Of a DNA stretch of 45,351 bases, positions 35,081 through 43,494 are shown piece by piece. The notes below the pieces were generated by a model. It was given only the letters and a program-made list of their open reading frames with translations. It ran no database searches and was not told the DNA's origin. Within the stretch, counting starts at the first letter, position 1; each line of letters starts with the position of its first letter. This DNA is from DATJPD01 sp036394195 (GTDB taxonomy: Bacteria; Pseudomonadota; Alphaproteobacteria; CACIAM-22H2), in the NCBI GenBank assembly GCA_036394195.1, contig DASWFO010000331.1:1-45351 (forward strand). Reading direction: 5' to 3'. Both the position numbers and the translations under genes were made by a program.

Positions 35081-35892
35081 GTCCTTCGGACCACGGTCAG
35101 GGCAGCGTCGCGGCGGTAGGTGGCGGTGCCGCGGACGTCGTCGATCGGGGTCAGCGCGTCGAGGTGGCGCGGGGACACGAGCTCGGCGAGGCTGGGATCG
35201 AGGGCGCGGCCGACGAGGTCGCGCTCGAGTGCCGGGAGGCGCTGCGCCACCGCCGAGCAGGCGCCGACGGCGATTCGGGCCGCGGCGATCCTGCCGTCGG
35301 CGATCTCGACCACGGCGCCGACCATGGCGATGGAGATCACCAGGTATTTGCGCGCCCCCAGCTTCAGGAAGGTGGAGCGCGCGGGCTGACGCGGCTTGGG
35401 GATCCGCAAGGCCAGCACCAGCTCGTCGGGGCGGCGGATTGTGCGGCGGTTGCCGGTGACGAAGTCGCCCACCTTCACCACGCGCGAATCGCGGGCAGAG
35501 GCCAGCTCCACCTCGGCGTCGAGGGCCAGGAGGTTCGGCACGCCGTCGGCGGCGGGCGAGGCGTTGCAGAGATTGCCGCAGATTGTGCCGGCGTTCTGGA
35601 TCTGCACCCCGCCGATTTCGCGCGCGGCGAGCTTCAGCCCGTCGAACAGCGGCGGCAGGTCGGCCTCGATGAGGTCGGTCCAGGTCATCAGCGCGGGGAT
35701 GCGCCAGTGGGCGGACGGCTCGGCGATGCGCCGGAGCCCGGACAGGGCGGTGATGTCGAGGATGTCGTCGTCCTGCGGGCGGCCGACCCGCGCGGGATAG
35801 AAATCGGTGCCGCCGGCCAGGACCACGCGCGGCCCGGCGGCCAGCGCCGCCAGGGCATCGGTCAGTTGCGTCGGCCGCAAGTAGCTAGCCAC
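35017..35892 (-). CDS. Nicotinate dehydrogenase-type hydroxylase, FAD subunit (CutM/CoxM-like)
   Basis: A 291-residue FAD-binding subunit of a molybdenum hydroxylase. The two flavin-binding stretches VVLAGGTDFYPA (~residue 30) and IGGVQIQNAGTICGNLCNAS (~residue 100) are clear, and the C-terminal CO_deh_flav domain follows. It passes electrons from the 2Fe-2S/Mo subunit to an acceptor. I chose the GTG at 35892 (VASYLRPTQL) with GGGGG upstream, because sequence further upstream is repeat-derived. The last ~20 residues (from LSLSAPRGGEGG) are translated repeat. It heads the minus-strand pathway series and has a candidate promoter just upstream. Confidence 0.87.
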   Translation of the reverse strand: MASYLRPTQLTDALAALAAGPRVVLAGGTDFYPARVGRPQDDDILDITALSGLRRIAEPSAHWRIPALMTWTDLIEADLPPLFDGLKLAAREIGGVQIQNAGTICGNLCNASPAADGVPNLLALDAEVELASARDSRVVKVGDFVTGNRRTIRRPDELVLALRIPKPRQPARSTFLKLGARKYLVISIAMVGAVVEIADGRIAAARIAVGACSAVAQRLPALERDLVGRALDPSLAELVSPRHLDALTPIDDVRGTATYRRDAALTVVRRTLLSLSAPRGGEGGVRWGSSG

Positions 35893-35923
35893 CGGGCCCC
35901 CGATCAGGAGATCGTTCGTACAC

Positions 35924-35954
35924 GTATAATTGACCGCGCCGCCGCTTCCGTCAA
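35924..35954 (-). promoter_or_regulatory. Candidate promoter of the nicotinate-type operon
   Basis: On the minus strand TTGACG (35949-35954) is followed after 19 bp by TTATAC (35924-35929). An alternative -10 AATTAT gives 17-bp spacing. The start codon at 35892 would lie about 25 bp downstream of the start point. This A+T-rich patch stands out in a G+C-rich gap just before the first gene of the series. Confidence 0.5.
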
Positions 35955-35955
35955 G

Positions 35956-36455
35956 AGCGGAAGGTGGATTAACCACGGAGACGCGGAGAACACGGAGGAC
36001 TGAAAGAGACTTGTCCGAACTCCGTGCCCTCCGTGTCTCCGTGGTGAACTCTGCCGTGGATGCCCCGGACAAGCCCGGACAAGCCGGGGCATGACGGGGA
36101 AGAAAGGGCGGCGGACTTTTCTCCTGCCGTGGATGCCCGGAACGAGTGTCAACGAGTGCGGGCTTGACGGAGAAGGGAAAGGCCCGACGCGGGCACGTCC
36201 TTCGAGACGGCTGTCGGCGAGGAACGCCGACAGCCTCCTCAGGACGAGGGGTTTTTTCTTCGGCCGAATTAAAAGAGTCCTCATCCTGAGGAGCGGGCCT
36301 GAGCGAAGCGAAGGCGAGCGTTTCGTCCTTCGAGACGCTTCGCTCCTCATCCTTCGAGACGGTCGTCGGAACGACCTCCTCAGGACGAGGTCACTTTTTT
36401 TAGGAGGAGGCTGTCGGCGAAGAACGCCGACAGCCTCCTCAGGATGCGGGGCAAC
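35956..36455. repeat. Repeat-filled gap before the EAL gene
   Basis: About 500 bp of palindromes. A long hairpin at 35969-36050 (left arm ttaaccacggagacgcggag, right arm ctccgtgtctccgtggtgaa) is related to the one at 10983-11072. Several cctgagga/tcgaagga units follow, with inner stems ggctgtcggcg/cgccgacagcc (36209-36219/36225-36235), ggtcgt/acgacc (36361-36366/36371-36376) and a 15-bp stem (36405-36419/36425-36439). Frames through it are repeat translations, not genes. Confidence 0.82.
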
Positions 36456-36539
36456 TACGTAAAATTCCCTAGGGATTGTGCAGACACAGGTAGGCGGCGG
36501 TAACTGGTCGTTAAGCGTGAGCGCGTACGGTCCCGCGAC

Positions 36540-38261
36540 ATGCCCGACGCCGGACACTCCGACTCCGCCCCTGGGATTCGCCAGGAGCGCGACCGCTTCG
36601 TTGCCTTCGCCTTTGCCGCCGCCGACCTCTTGCTCGAGGTCGACGCGGAGGGGCGCATCGGCTACGCCGCCGGGGCGCTGAAGAGCCTCACCCATCACGA
36701 CGCGGCGTCCCTGACCGGCCGCGCGTTCACCGAGCTGCTCTGCGATTCCGACCGGGCGCTGGCCAAGGTGCTGCTGGCCTCGCTGAAGGACGGCGGCCGG
36801 CTGTCGCCGATGCTGGTGAAGCTGGCCCCGCCGACGTCGCTGAACGTGGTGCTGGGCGGCTGCCGTCCGCCCGAGTACCAGAGCCACCAGATCACGATGA
36901 CCGTGCTGCCGGCGCGCCTCGCGGTCGAAGAGCGGCCGGGGCCGCGCGATCCGGCGACCGGCCTCTTGGCCAAGGACGAGTTCGCCCGGGTGGCCGAGGA
37001 GAAGCTGCGCCAGCCTGGCCCGTTCCGGCTGTCGCTGGTCGAGGTCGGCGGCCTGGAGCGGCTGCGCGAAGACGTCGACCAGGAGCTGGCCGCGGGCTTC
37101 GTCGCCGCGGTCGGACGGCATCTGCGCCAGCAATCGGCGGACGGCGATACGGCGGGGCGGCTCGGCGAGGGGAAGTTCGGCGTCATCCACGACGGCGGCT
37201 TCGATGCCAGTACCTTCGAGCGCCAGATCGCCGACCTCGCGGCCGCCGCCGACATCGACGGCGTCACGGTCGACGCCAACGACGTCGAGCTGTCCCAGGG
37301 CACGCTCAGCGAGACCGACGCGGCGCGCACCCTGCTCTACGCGTTCAACAAGTTCTCCACCGCCAAGCGCGGCGAGTTCACGCTGGCCTCGCTCGGCGAC
37401 GGGTTCAAGCAGCTGGTGGCCGAGACGGCGGCGCGGGTGCGCGGCCTGCGCGGCACGCTCGACGCCAAGGAATTCTCGATCGTCTTCCAGCCGATCGTGG
37501 CGCTCCACACCCGCAAGCTGCACCATTTCGAGGTGCTGTCGCGCTTCACCGGCGGCGGCCCGGCCGAGATGGTGCATTTCGCCGAGCAGCTCGGCGTGGT
37601 CGCCGAGTTCGACCTCGCGGTGTGCGAGCGGGCGATCAAGGTGCTGACCGAAGCCCGGTGGGACGCGAAGGGGGCGGAGGCCCGCCCGATCCTGGCGGTG
37701 AATTTCTCGGGCCGGTCGCTGGAAAGCGAGATCTTCGCCGGCGAGCTCGACGCGCTGCTGAAGGCGCATACGGACCTGGCGCCGCGGCTGATGTTCGAGA
37801 TCACCGAATCGATGCTGATCACGCGCATGACCGAGGTGCAGGCCCTGGTGAACAGCCTGCGCCAGCGCGGCTTTCGCATCTGCCTCGACGATTTCGGCGC
37901 CGGCTCGGCGTCGTTCCACTACCTGAATTCGTTCGCGGTCGACTTCGTGAAGATCGACGGCAAATACGTGCGCAACGCGCTCGACTCCAGCCGCGACCGC
38001 GCCTTCCTGAAGGCGATGGCGTCGCTGTGCCAGGACCTGGGCACGGCGACCATCGCCGAGATGATCGAGACCGAGGCGCAGGCAAGGCTCATCACCGAGC
38101 TCGGCGTCGGCTTCGGCCAGGGCTACCTGTTCGGCAAGCCGGCGCCGGAGCTGGCCGTGGTCCCGCGGACCCCGCTGTCGAAGACGTTGCCGGCCCGCGC
38201 GGCCGCCGCCCTCGCCGCGGCGCGCGGCCGGCAGCCGGGGAGTTTGTTGAACTGGAAGTGA
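36540..38261 (+). CDS. EAL-domain protein with degenerate GGDEF-like domain (c-di-GMP phosphodiesterase candidate)
   Basis: A 573-residue soluble protein. An N-terminal PAS-like segment (~20-120, FAAADLLLEVDAEGRIGY) precedes a GGDEF-like fold (~140-260) in which the GGDEF motif is replaced by GRLGEGKFG, so no cyclase activity is expected. The EAL domain (~310-545) has EVL in place of EAL. It keeps the other catalytic positions: Asn in AVNFSG, Glu in EITES, DDFGAG, KIDGKY, Glu in EMIETE, and the QGYLFGKP ending. It therefore probably hydrolyses or at least binds cyclic di-GMP. No membrane segment is seen. It stands alone between two repeat-rich gaps. Confidence 0.88.
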   Translation: MPDAGHSDSAPGIRQERDRFVAFAFAAADLLLEVDAEGRIGYAAGALKSLTHHDAASLTGRAFTELLCDSDRALAKVLLASLKDGGRLSPMLVKLAPPTSLNVVLGGCRPPEYQSHQITMTVLPARLAVEERPGPRDPATGLLAKDEFARVAEEKLRQPGPFRLSLVEVGGLERLREDVDQELAAGFVAAVGRHLRQQSADGDTAGRLGEGKFGVIHDGGFDASTFERQIADLAAAADIDGVTVDANDVELSQGTLSETDAARTLLYAFNKFSTAKRGEFTLASLGDGFKQLVAETAARVRGLRGTLDAKEFSIVFQPIVALHTRKLHHFEVLSRFTGGGPAEMVHFAEQLGVVAEFDLAVCERAIKVLTEARWDAKGAEARPILAVNFSGRSLESEIFAGELDALLKAHTDLAPRLMFEITESMLITRMTEVQALVNSLRQRGFRICLDDFGAGSASFHYLNSFAVDFVKIDGKYVRNALDSSRDRAFLKAMASLCQDLGTATIAEMIETEAQARLITELGVGFGQGYLFGKPAPELAVVPRTPLSKTLPARAAAALAAARGRQPGSLLNWK

Positions 38262-38269
38262 CCGGCTGA

Positions 38270-38400
38270 TCATCAGCCGGTCATCCCCTGAAAGCGGGGA
38301 TCCATCGCGCCGCCGCTTCATTGCTCGAAGACTGAAGATGGGTGCCCGGGTCTCGGCGGCCGCTTGCGCGGCCGTTCGCCCGGGCATGACGGAGAAGACA
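38270..38400. repeat. REP-like palindromes after the EAL gene
   Basis: ggtcatcccctgaaagcggggatcc (38278-38302) and a unit with flanks ggtctcggc...gttcgcccgggcatgac around a hairpin ggccgc-ttgc-gcggcc (38358-38373). A sister unit at 38667-38708 keeps the flanks but has a different matched stem, agcggc-ttgc-gccgct (38676-38691). Confidence 0.75.
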
Positions 38401-38523
38401 CCCGAAGCGGGTTGCCTGTTGTCGTGAGCTCCCGTGCCCATAAGGGCGCGCGGCTGCAGTCGCAGCCGTGATCTGAGGTCCGACGAGGCGTCGGACTGTC
38501 GTTTGGGGGCGCCCCCTGAAAAC

Positions 38524-38642
38524 GGTGCAATACTGCAATTGTTTTCGCAAGGCCCTGATGCGGCTGGCGAAAAGTGATGTCCGAGAATTGCACCCGGCGA
38601 AAGCGCGCATGCAATTGTTTGCTCCTCTTCTGCTGGCCTGAC
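38524..38642. repeat. ~119-bp direct repeat element, copy 1
   Basis: Starts ggtgcaatactgcaattg and ends gctcctcttctgctggcctg-ac. Copy 2 at 38777-38894 is about 95% identical by eye (a handful of substitutions and one deleted base). The element is A+T-richer than its surroundings and has no good ORF. It could be a MITE-like element, an attachment site or part of a structured RNA. Confidence 0.85.
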
Positions 38643-38776
38643 AGCAACGTGAACCGTGGATCCTCGGGTCTCGGCAGCGGCTTGCGCCGCTGTTCGCCCG
38701 AGGATGACCCTCGGATCAAGTCCGAGGGCAGGCTCCGAAGAGCAGCCGGAGCGGCTGGGGGCGTCCCCCTCAAACC

Positions 38777-38894
38777 GGTGCAATACTGCAATTGTTTTCG
38801 CAAAGCCCTGATGCGGTTGGCGAAAAGTGATGTCCGAGAATTGCACCCGGCGAAAACGCGCATGCAATTGTTGCTCCTCTTCTGCTGGTCTGAC
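38777..38894. repeat. ~119-bp direct repeat element, copy 2
   Basis: Second copy of the element at 38524-38642, about 253 bp downstream in the same orientation. It ends 85 bp before the start of the helicase-like gene, so promoter or leader functions are possible. Confidence 0.85.
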
Positions 38895-38978
38895 GCCTGA
38901 ACAACGACCAATCCTCGGTTCGGATGCATCCATTCCTCGAGTTAGTCGTTGTCTGGGCAACTGGGACGAGGGCTGTTC

Positions 38979-40331
38979 ATGGATGATGATGACGATCAAC
39001 ACCCGTTTCGCGACGCGCTGATTCGCCGGCTGACCGGCTCCGAGGAGGACGCGGCGGAGCGCGAGGCGCGCCGGATCGCCTATCTGGACGCGGCGCGGCC
39101 GATCGCGGAGAGCGCCAACGTCTATGCCGCGGTGGTCGAGGCGATGCGGCGGCGCGGCTTTGCCGGCGACGCGCGGCAGGCGGAGCTGCTCTACACCGTC
39201 TTCACCTCGCGCCTGCTGGCGCAGCCGATGAATGCCCTGATCAAGGTGCGGTCAGCGGCCGCCAATCCGCCGCTGCTCGACCGCACGCTCGAGATGTTCA
39301 CCGCCGACCAGGTCGAGGTGAGAAGCGGCTTTTCGGCGAAGGCGATCGCTTATGGCGGGCCAAACCTGCGCCACAAGGTCCTGCTCGTGAAGGAGGCGGG
39401 CGGGCTCAGCGGCCGCGACGGCGACATGCTGATGCGGAGCCTGATGGCGGAGCGGCAGATCCGGTGGGAGGTGGCGCGGTGCGAGGGGACGCGCTGCTAC
39501 ACCGACGAGGTGACGCGCGAGGGGCCGATGGCGCTGGTGCTGATGACGACGAAGGACAGCTTCGGCCATGAGGACGAGACGGCGCATCTGCTGCCGATCG
39601 TGACCCGGGACACGCGCGCGGACACCGACGCCGCGATGGCCGAGATCGGCCGGCGCTTTGCCGGGGGGCCGCCGGCGGATGCGGCCGAGCTCGCCCCCTG
39701 GCAGGCCTTCCAGGAGGTGCTGGAGAGCTGCTCGCGCGAGGCGATCATCCCGTTCGCGGCGGCCCTCGGCCGGCTGTTCCCCGCGCGCACCGCGCGCGCC
39801 CGGTCCTGGTTCGAGCAGCTGCTGACGGCGGTGGCGACCTCGGCTCTCCTCCACCAGTTCACGCGGGAGCACGAAGCCTCCGATGAGGGGGACGGGGCGG
39901 ACGAGTTCGGCCGGGTGATCGCGACCCTGGACGATTACGCGCACGCGCGGCGCATGCTGGAGCAGCCGCTCGCCGACGCGGCCGCCGCCGCGGCGCCCCC
40001 GGGTGTGCGCGAGCTGGTGGACCACCTGCGCGACCAGGCGCCGCCGGGAGGCCCCGATGACACGGGCAAGGACGGCGAACCGCACGGGCTCGACCTCACC
40101 GAGCTCGCAGCCCTGATGAACGTCGACAAAGCGACCGCGCAACGCCGCGCCGCCAAGGCGAAGGAGCTCGGCCTCGCCGTCGATCTCGGCGGCGGGCGGG
40201 GACGGCCGTGCCGGCTCCTTCCTGTGGAGTACATGCGCGACGATCTCAACCTGCTGCCCGCCGTCGGGAATATCGAGGCGGAAATGCGCAGCGAACCCAG
40301 TGCGCAGGCCCGGGCGGAGAAACGGGCGTAG
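38979..40331 (+). CDS. Primase/helicase-like ATPase relative with degenerate Walker A
   Basis: A 450-residue protein opening MDDDDDQHPF. Residues ~70-215 resemble the ATPase module of element-borne primase-helicases: a TSRLL segment, a Walker-B-like block HKVLLVKEAGGL (~132-143), LMRSLMAERQIRWE, and a sensor-like EGPMALVLMTTKDS (~181-194). At the place of the P-loop the sequence reads IKVRSAAANP (~88-97), with no GxxxxGKS/T, so ATP hydrolysis is doubtful. A winged-helix-like C-terminal part (~370-430, LDLTELAALMNVDKATAQRR) could bind DNA. The alignment is from memory of the family, so the assignment is moderate. It lies between the repeat elements and the lower-G+C island. Confidence 0.6.
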   Translation: MDDDDDQHPFRDALIRRLTGSEEDAAEREARRIAYLDAARPIAESANVYAAVVEAMRRRGFAGDARQAELLYTVFTSRLLAQPMNALIKVRSAAANPPLLDRTLEMFTADQVEVRSGFSAKAIAYGGPNLRHKVLLVKEAGGLSGRDGDMLMRSLMAERQIRWEVARCEGTRCYTDEVTREGPMALVLMTTKDSFGHEDETAHLLPIVTRDTRADTDAAMAEIGRRFAGGPPADAAELAPWQAFQEVLESCSREAIIPFAAALGRLFPARTARARSWFEQLLTAVATSALLHQFTREHEASDEGDGADEFGRVIATLDDYAHARRMLEQPLADAAAAAAPPGVRELVDHLRDQAPPGGPDDTGKDGEPHGLDLTELAALMNVDKATAQRRAAKAKELGLAVDLGGGRGRPCRLLPVEYMRDDLNLLPAVGNIEAEMRSEPSAQARAEKRA

Positions 40332-40395
40332 CAAGCGGCGCACCGGAGATGGGGGCAGCGCCGAGCCGCGCCACACTGAGAACAAGCGCACCGGC

Positions 40396-40424
40396 TTAGC
40401 GTTGAGGGAACTTTTAACTATACT
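40396..40424 (+). promoter_or_regulatory. Candidate promoter of the DGQHR-methyltransferase operon
   Basis: TTAGCG (40396-40401) and TATACT (40419-40424) with a 17-bp spacer, in an A+T-rich patch. Transcription would begin near 40431, about 40 bp before the first start codon. It is the only good promoter-like sequence before the three coupled genes. Confidence 0.5.
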
Positions 40425-40471
40425 GCTGCGGCTTAGGGGGAATCGAAAACCAATTAGGCATCAACCGGAGG

Positions 40472-42148
40472 ATGCATCTGCTCCTGACAACGGAGCATAT
40501 CGCCGCCTCCAGACGATCAATCGACCCAACGCAAGCGGTCATGGTGTTAAGAATGAAAAGCAAACCGGAAAAGCCAGCTCATTCCCTGCCGGCCATGAAG
40601 GTCCACCAATGGATCCCCAAATGGGACGAAGTTATCTTCGATCCTAAAATTTTCCAGGCCCAACCTGGAAAGAAACACTTCTATCTGTTCTCGATCAGAG
40701 CGAGCCATCTTAAGGCGCTCACCGGTGTTTATCGCCGCTCAGCGGCGAGTGGACCGCGGGCCCTAGACCCCAACGTGCAACGCGGTCACGAAGAACCACG
40801 TTCCGACATGATACGTGAGTTCGTCCAATTCGGCTTTCCATGGTGCGAAATGTCAGAAGCAAAGCGCAGTGCGTCAGGCGCCGATGATCTACGCAAACCA
40901 GGATGGTTACCCACCGCAATAATCGTCAACATTCTCCCGCCGAAGTCGAAACGTAACGGGATTGAAATCCCTGAGGACGATTTGGTCAGCGTGGAAGACA
41001 ATGGTGCAAGCGCGGTTCTTAAGCTGCCAAAAGGATTTTCTGGGTTCGGCTGGCAGCCGGAAAAAGTTTTCCCTTTGGAAGTAATTGATGGCCAACATCG
41101 ACTATGGGCCTTTGACGGCATCAACTTACACGATGAATTCGAACTACCGGTCGTAGCCTTCTACGGCTTGGATCGTGGATGGCAGGCATATCTCTTCTGG
41201 TCGATCAATATAACGCCAAAAAAAATCAACCGTTCGCTCGCGTTTGACTTGTATCCCCTTCTTCGTCAGCAGACGTGGTTAGACAAGTTTGCGGGGCACT
41301 CCATTTATCGGGAAACCAGATGCCAAGAGCTCGTGGAGGCTCTGTGGTCACACCCAGAGAGTCCGTGGCACGGCCGCATAAACATGCTTGGCGAAGCAAA
41401 GAAGGTCCGAGAATACAAAGGTCCAATGGTCACGCAAGCTGCGTGGGTGCGATCACTGTTCCATACGCTTGTGAAGCATTGGGAGGGCCAAGACAGAAAG
41501 CTCGGCGGACTATTTGGAGCCCCGCGATCTTTCGACGAACCGGTGTTGCCGTGGAATCGTCCAATGCAGGCAGCCGTCCTGATCCATGCAGGCGATTCGG
41601 TCAGAAGGAATGTCGCAGAAACGACGGCTCCTTGGGCGAAGTACCTCAGAAAGTTCGAGCATCCCGATCTCTTTGATGATGATGACCCGGCATTCTACGG
41701 TGAGTATTCGTTGCTCAGCACGGATCAGGGCGTAAGAGGTTTGCTTTTCATTCTGAACGATTTGCTCGTTATTAATAGCCGAGAGCTGGAGCTATCTGAG
41801 TGGCGCTGGGATGACGTTGTGAAGGCGGTTCCCAGCAAATCAGACAAGAAGAAAGTGGGGACGTCGCCCACAGCGACGGAAGAGGAAACAGTCTCGCTGG
41901 CATTGAAGTCGTTCTCAAAGACTCAAGCTGCTGCGTTCATAGATCACATTGCGCATGATCTAGCCGAATACGATTGGCGTACATCGGCGACGCCCGATTT
42001 ACCCGATGACGTACGGCTTAGACAGGCGGTGTTTCGCGGCAGCAGCGGCTATAAAGAAATGCGGCTTGGACTGCTTCAGCACCTTGCGCGGCGCAAGGGA
42101 CCGGTTTCGAGAGTGGCCCGTGATACACTTGAAGCATTGGCGGATTAA
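40472..42148 (+). CDS. DGQHR domain protein (DndB-like)
   Basis: A 558-residue protein with the diagnostic motif PLEVIDGQHRLWAF (DGQHR at residues 206-210). Upstream of it are the typical family elements: DPNVQRGHEEPRSDMIREFV and a 'WLPTAIIVNILP' strand. DGQHR proteins include DndB, which regulates phosphorothioate DNA modification, and DpdB of the deazaguanine modification system; others accompany unknown defence loci. The rest of the protein is unlike DndB, and the ~350 residues after the motif are unassigned. A GGAGG directly abuts the ATG at 40472, which is unusually close, so ATGs at 40541 or 40553 are alternatives. The stop overlaps the next start (TAATG). G+C is clearly lower than in flanking DNA, suggesting transfer. 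Confidence 0.8.
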   Translation: MHLLLTTEHIAASRRSIDPTQAVMVLRMKSKPEKPAHSLPAMKVHQWIPKWDEVIFDPKIFQAQPGKKHFYLFSIRASHLKALTGVYRRSAASGPRALDPNVQRGHEEPRSDMIREFVQFGFPWCEMSEAKRSASGADDLRKPGWLPTAIIVNILPPKSKRNGIEIPEDDLVSVEDNGASAVLKLPKGFSGFGWQPEKVFPLEVIDGQHRLWAFDGINLHDEFELPVVAFYGLDRGWQAYLFWSINITPKKINRSLAFDLYPLLRQQTWLDKFAGHSIYRETRCQELVEALWSHPESPWHGRINMLGEAKKVREYKGPMVTQAAWVRSLFHTLVKHWEGQDRKLGGLFGAPRSFDEPVLPWNRPMQAAVLIHAGDSVRRNVAETTAPWAKYLRKFEHPDLFDDDDPAFYGEYSLLSTDQGVRGLLFILNDLLVINSRELELSEWRWDDVVKAVPSKSDKKKVGTSPTATEEETVSLALKSFSKTQAAAFIDHIAHDLAEYDWRTSATPDLPDDVRLRQAVFRGSSGYKEMRLGLLQHLARRKGPVSRVARDTLEALAD

Positions 42149-43494
42149 TGGCGAACGTCCGTATTACAAGCGCCGCCAAAGCCCTTCTTCGCGCTGCTGC
42201 CCGAAGCGAAATCGAAGCGTACTTTGCTGGCTTGACGCCCGCGGCGCGGCAGCAGAGGTGGATCCGCGCGGGAAATCGTTATCGCATATCGTGCATCAAA
42301 ACGTACGAGGATGACCTCCGGAACAATACGGTCAACGACTCTGATCTCATCGCCTATGTGGCGGGTTCCGGACCAACTCATGTAATCGATGCCTGGAGCA
42401 GCTTGTCTCGCGCTGTTGAAGCAGCATTACGTGGGGACAACTATAGCGCCGTCCATTTTGCGTACTATGCGGAACTTCGTGCCGCTGTAGCACTTCTTGC
42501 CTGCGAGGGCATTGGAATCTTCAGCCGGCACCACCCGATTGTTCAAAAGACCGGCAGGACTTCGCCAGGGATCAAAGTTCAAAAGCGAAACCGAACTACT
42601 GGCCAATTCGGCGGTTCAGAACCCGCGGCCACTCACCTAGCGGTGTGGCTTGCGCTGAAACATTGGGCGTCGTTGAAGTCTGCGTCGGAGCTTCTCGATG
42701 AGTTAATTTTTCCGGCAGGTGTGTCCGTCAGCGATTGGGCGACAGCATGCGGCAGAAAGGTTCCGAGCCGAGCGATAGCGCAGACGTGGTTGACGACCTG
42801 GGGACTGGACCTCAGCGTTCTCGACGACGATCACAATAGTCGGAACCTCGCCAGCTATCGACCGTTCGAATTTCGTCGTTCTCCTCCCCTCGATGCCGTT
42901 GAGGTCGTGGAATTCGTAGAGGAGTTATGGCGCGCTTTTGAACCCAGCATTGGCTCTAGGTTCCAGACACTCGAACGTTTGTTGCTACGGCGGACCCTTC
43001 GGAAGCTCGGAGCTGCGAACCCAACGCAGGCTCAGATTGAAACTTTAGGCATCGACAGCGCACTGGCCGCGCAGTGGGAAGCGTTCTTGGCTAATCACGA
43101 CGACCCGAAGCTGTTCGATCTCGCCGAACAGCCTGGTTCCGTTGATGATCCCAGATGTCATCTGCAAATTATTTCCCGCGCCGCACTCCTCTTGTACGTC
43201 GCTACCGGCGCCGCTCGTCGCCTCCTCACAGAGGCAACGTACGACCGAAATACAATTCAGTTCTGGTGGAGGCAGCACGGCCAAAGACGTGGACTTTGGG
43301 ATGATGCGCAAAGTCCGGCCGATCCGCTTGAGCTCTGGGCGGATATAGAGCCTAGCCTGGATGCGGCCCATGCTTGGCGGAACAGCCCCGGCGCCGCGAC
43401 CGCTTCAATACGCACTTGGCGACGAACTCATGCTGCTGTTCTTGACGATTTCGGTGGTATTGAGCTTGCCGGCATTTGGGGCCTGATCCCATGA
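42148..43494 (+). CDS. Hypothetical protein of a DGQHR/methyltransferase operon
   Basis: A 448-residue protein that I do not recognise. It is soluble, with no signal peptide or membrane helix. Notable stretches are VHFAYYAELRAAVALLACEG (~107-126), followed by a conserved-looking SRHHPIVQKTG; WLALKHWAS; and tryptophan-rich TIQFWWRQHGQRRGLWDD near residue 385. The YYAELRAA...HH pattern is loosely like helical HEPN- or YaaC-type domains, but this is weak. It is locked into an operon: its start shares a base with the upstream stop and its stop overlaps the methyltransferase start (ATGA). It probably acts in the same complex as its partners. Confidence 0.78.
   Translation: MANVRITSAAKALLRAAARSEIEAYFAGLTPAARQQRWIRAGNRYRISCIKTYEDDLRNNTVNDSDLIAYVAGSGPTHVIDAWSSLSRAVEAALRGDNYSAVHFAYYAELRAAVALLACEGIGIFSRHHPIVQKTGRTSPGIKVQKRNRTTGQFGGSEPAATHLAVWLALKHWASLKSASELLDELIFPAGVSVSDWATACGRKVPSRAIAQTWLTTWGLDLSVLDDDHNSRNLASYRPFEFRRSPPLDAVEVVEFVEELWRAFEPSIGSRFQTLERLLLRRTLRKLGAANPTQAQIETLGIDSALAAQWEAFLANHDDPKLFDLAEQPGSVDDPRCHLQIISRAALLLYVATGAARRLLTEATYDRNTIQFWWRQHGQRRGLWDDAQSPADPLELWADIEPSLDAAHAWRNSPGAATASIRTWRRTHAAVLDDFGGIELAGIWGLIP

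Noticed and set aside
36091..36462. 123-codon ORF between the FAD subunit and EAL genes
   Set aside because: It consists of translated palindromic repeats, with no ribosome-binding site and no independent content.
35904..39002. 1032-codon minus-strand open frame covering the EAL gene and repeats
   Set aside because: It crosses several repeat clusters and runs antisense to an intact EAL gene with catalytic motifs; a composite artefact.
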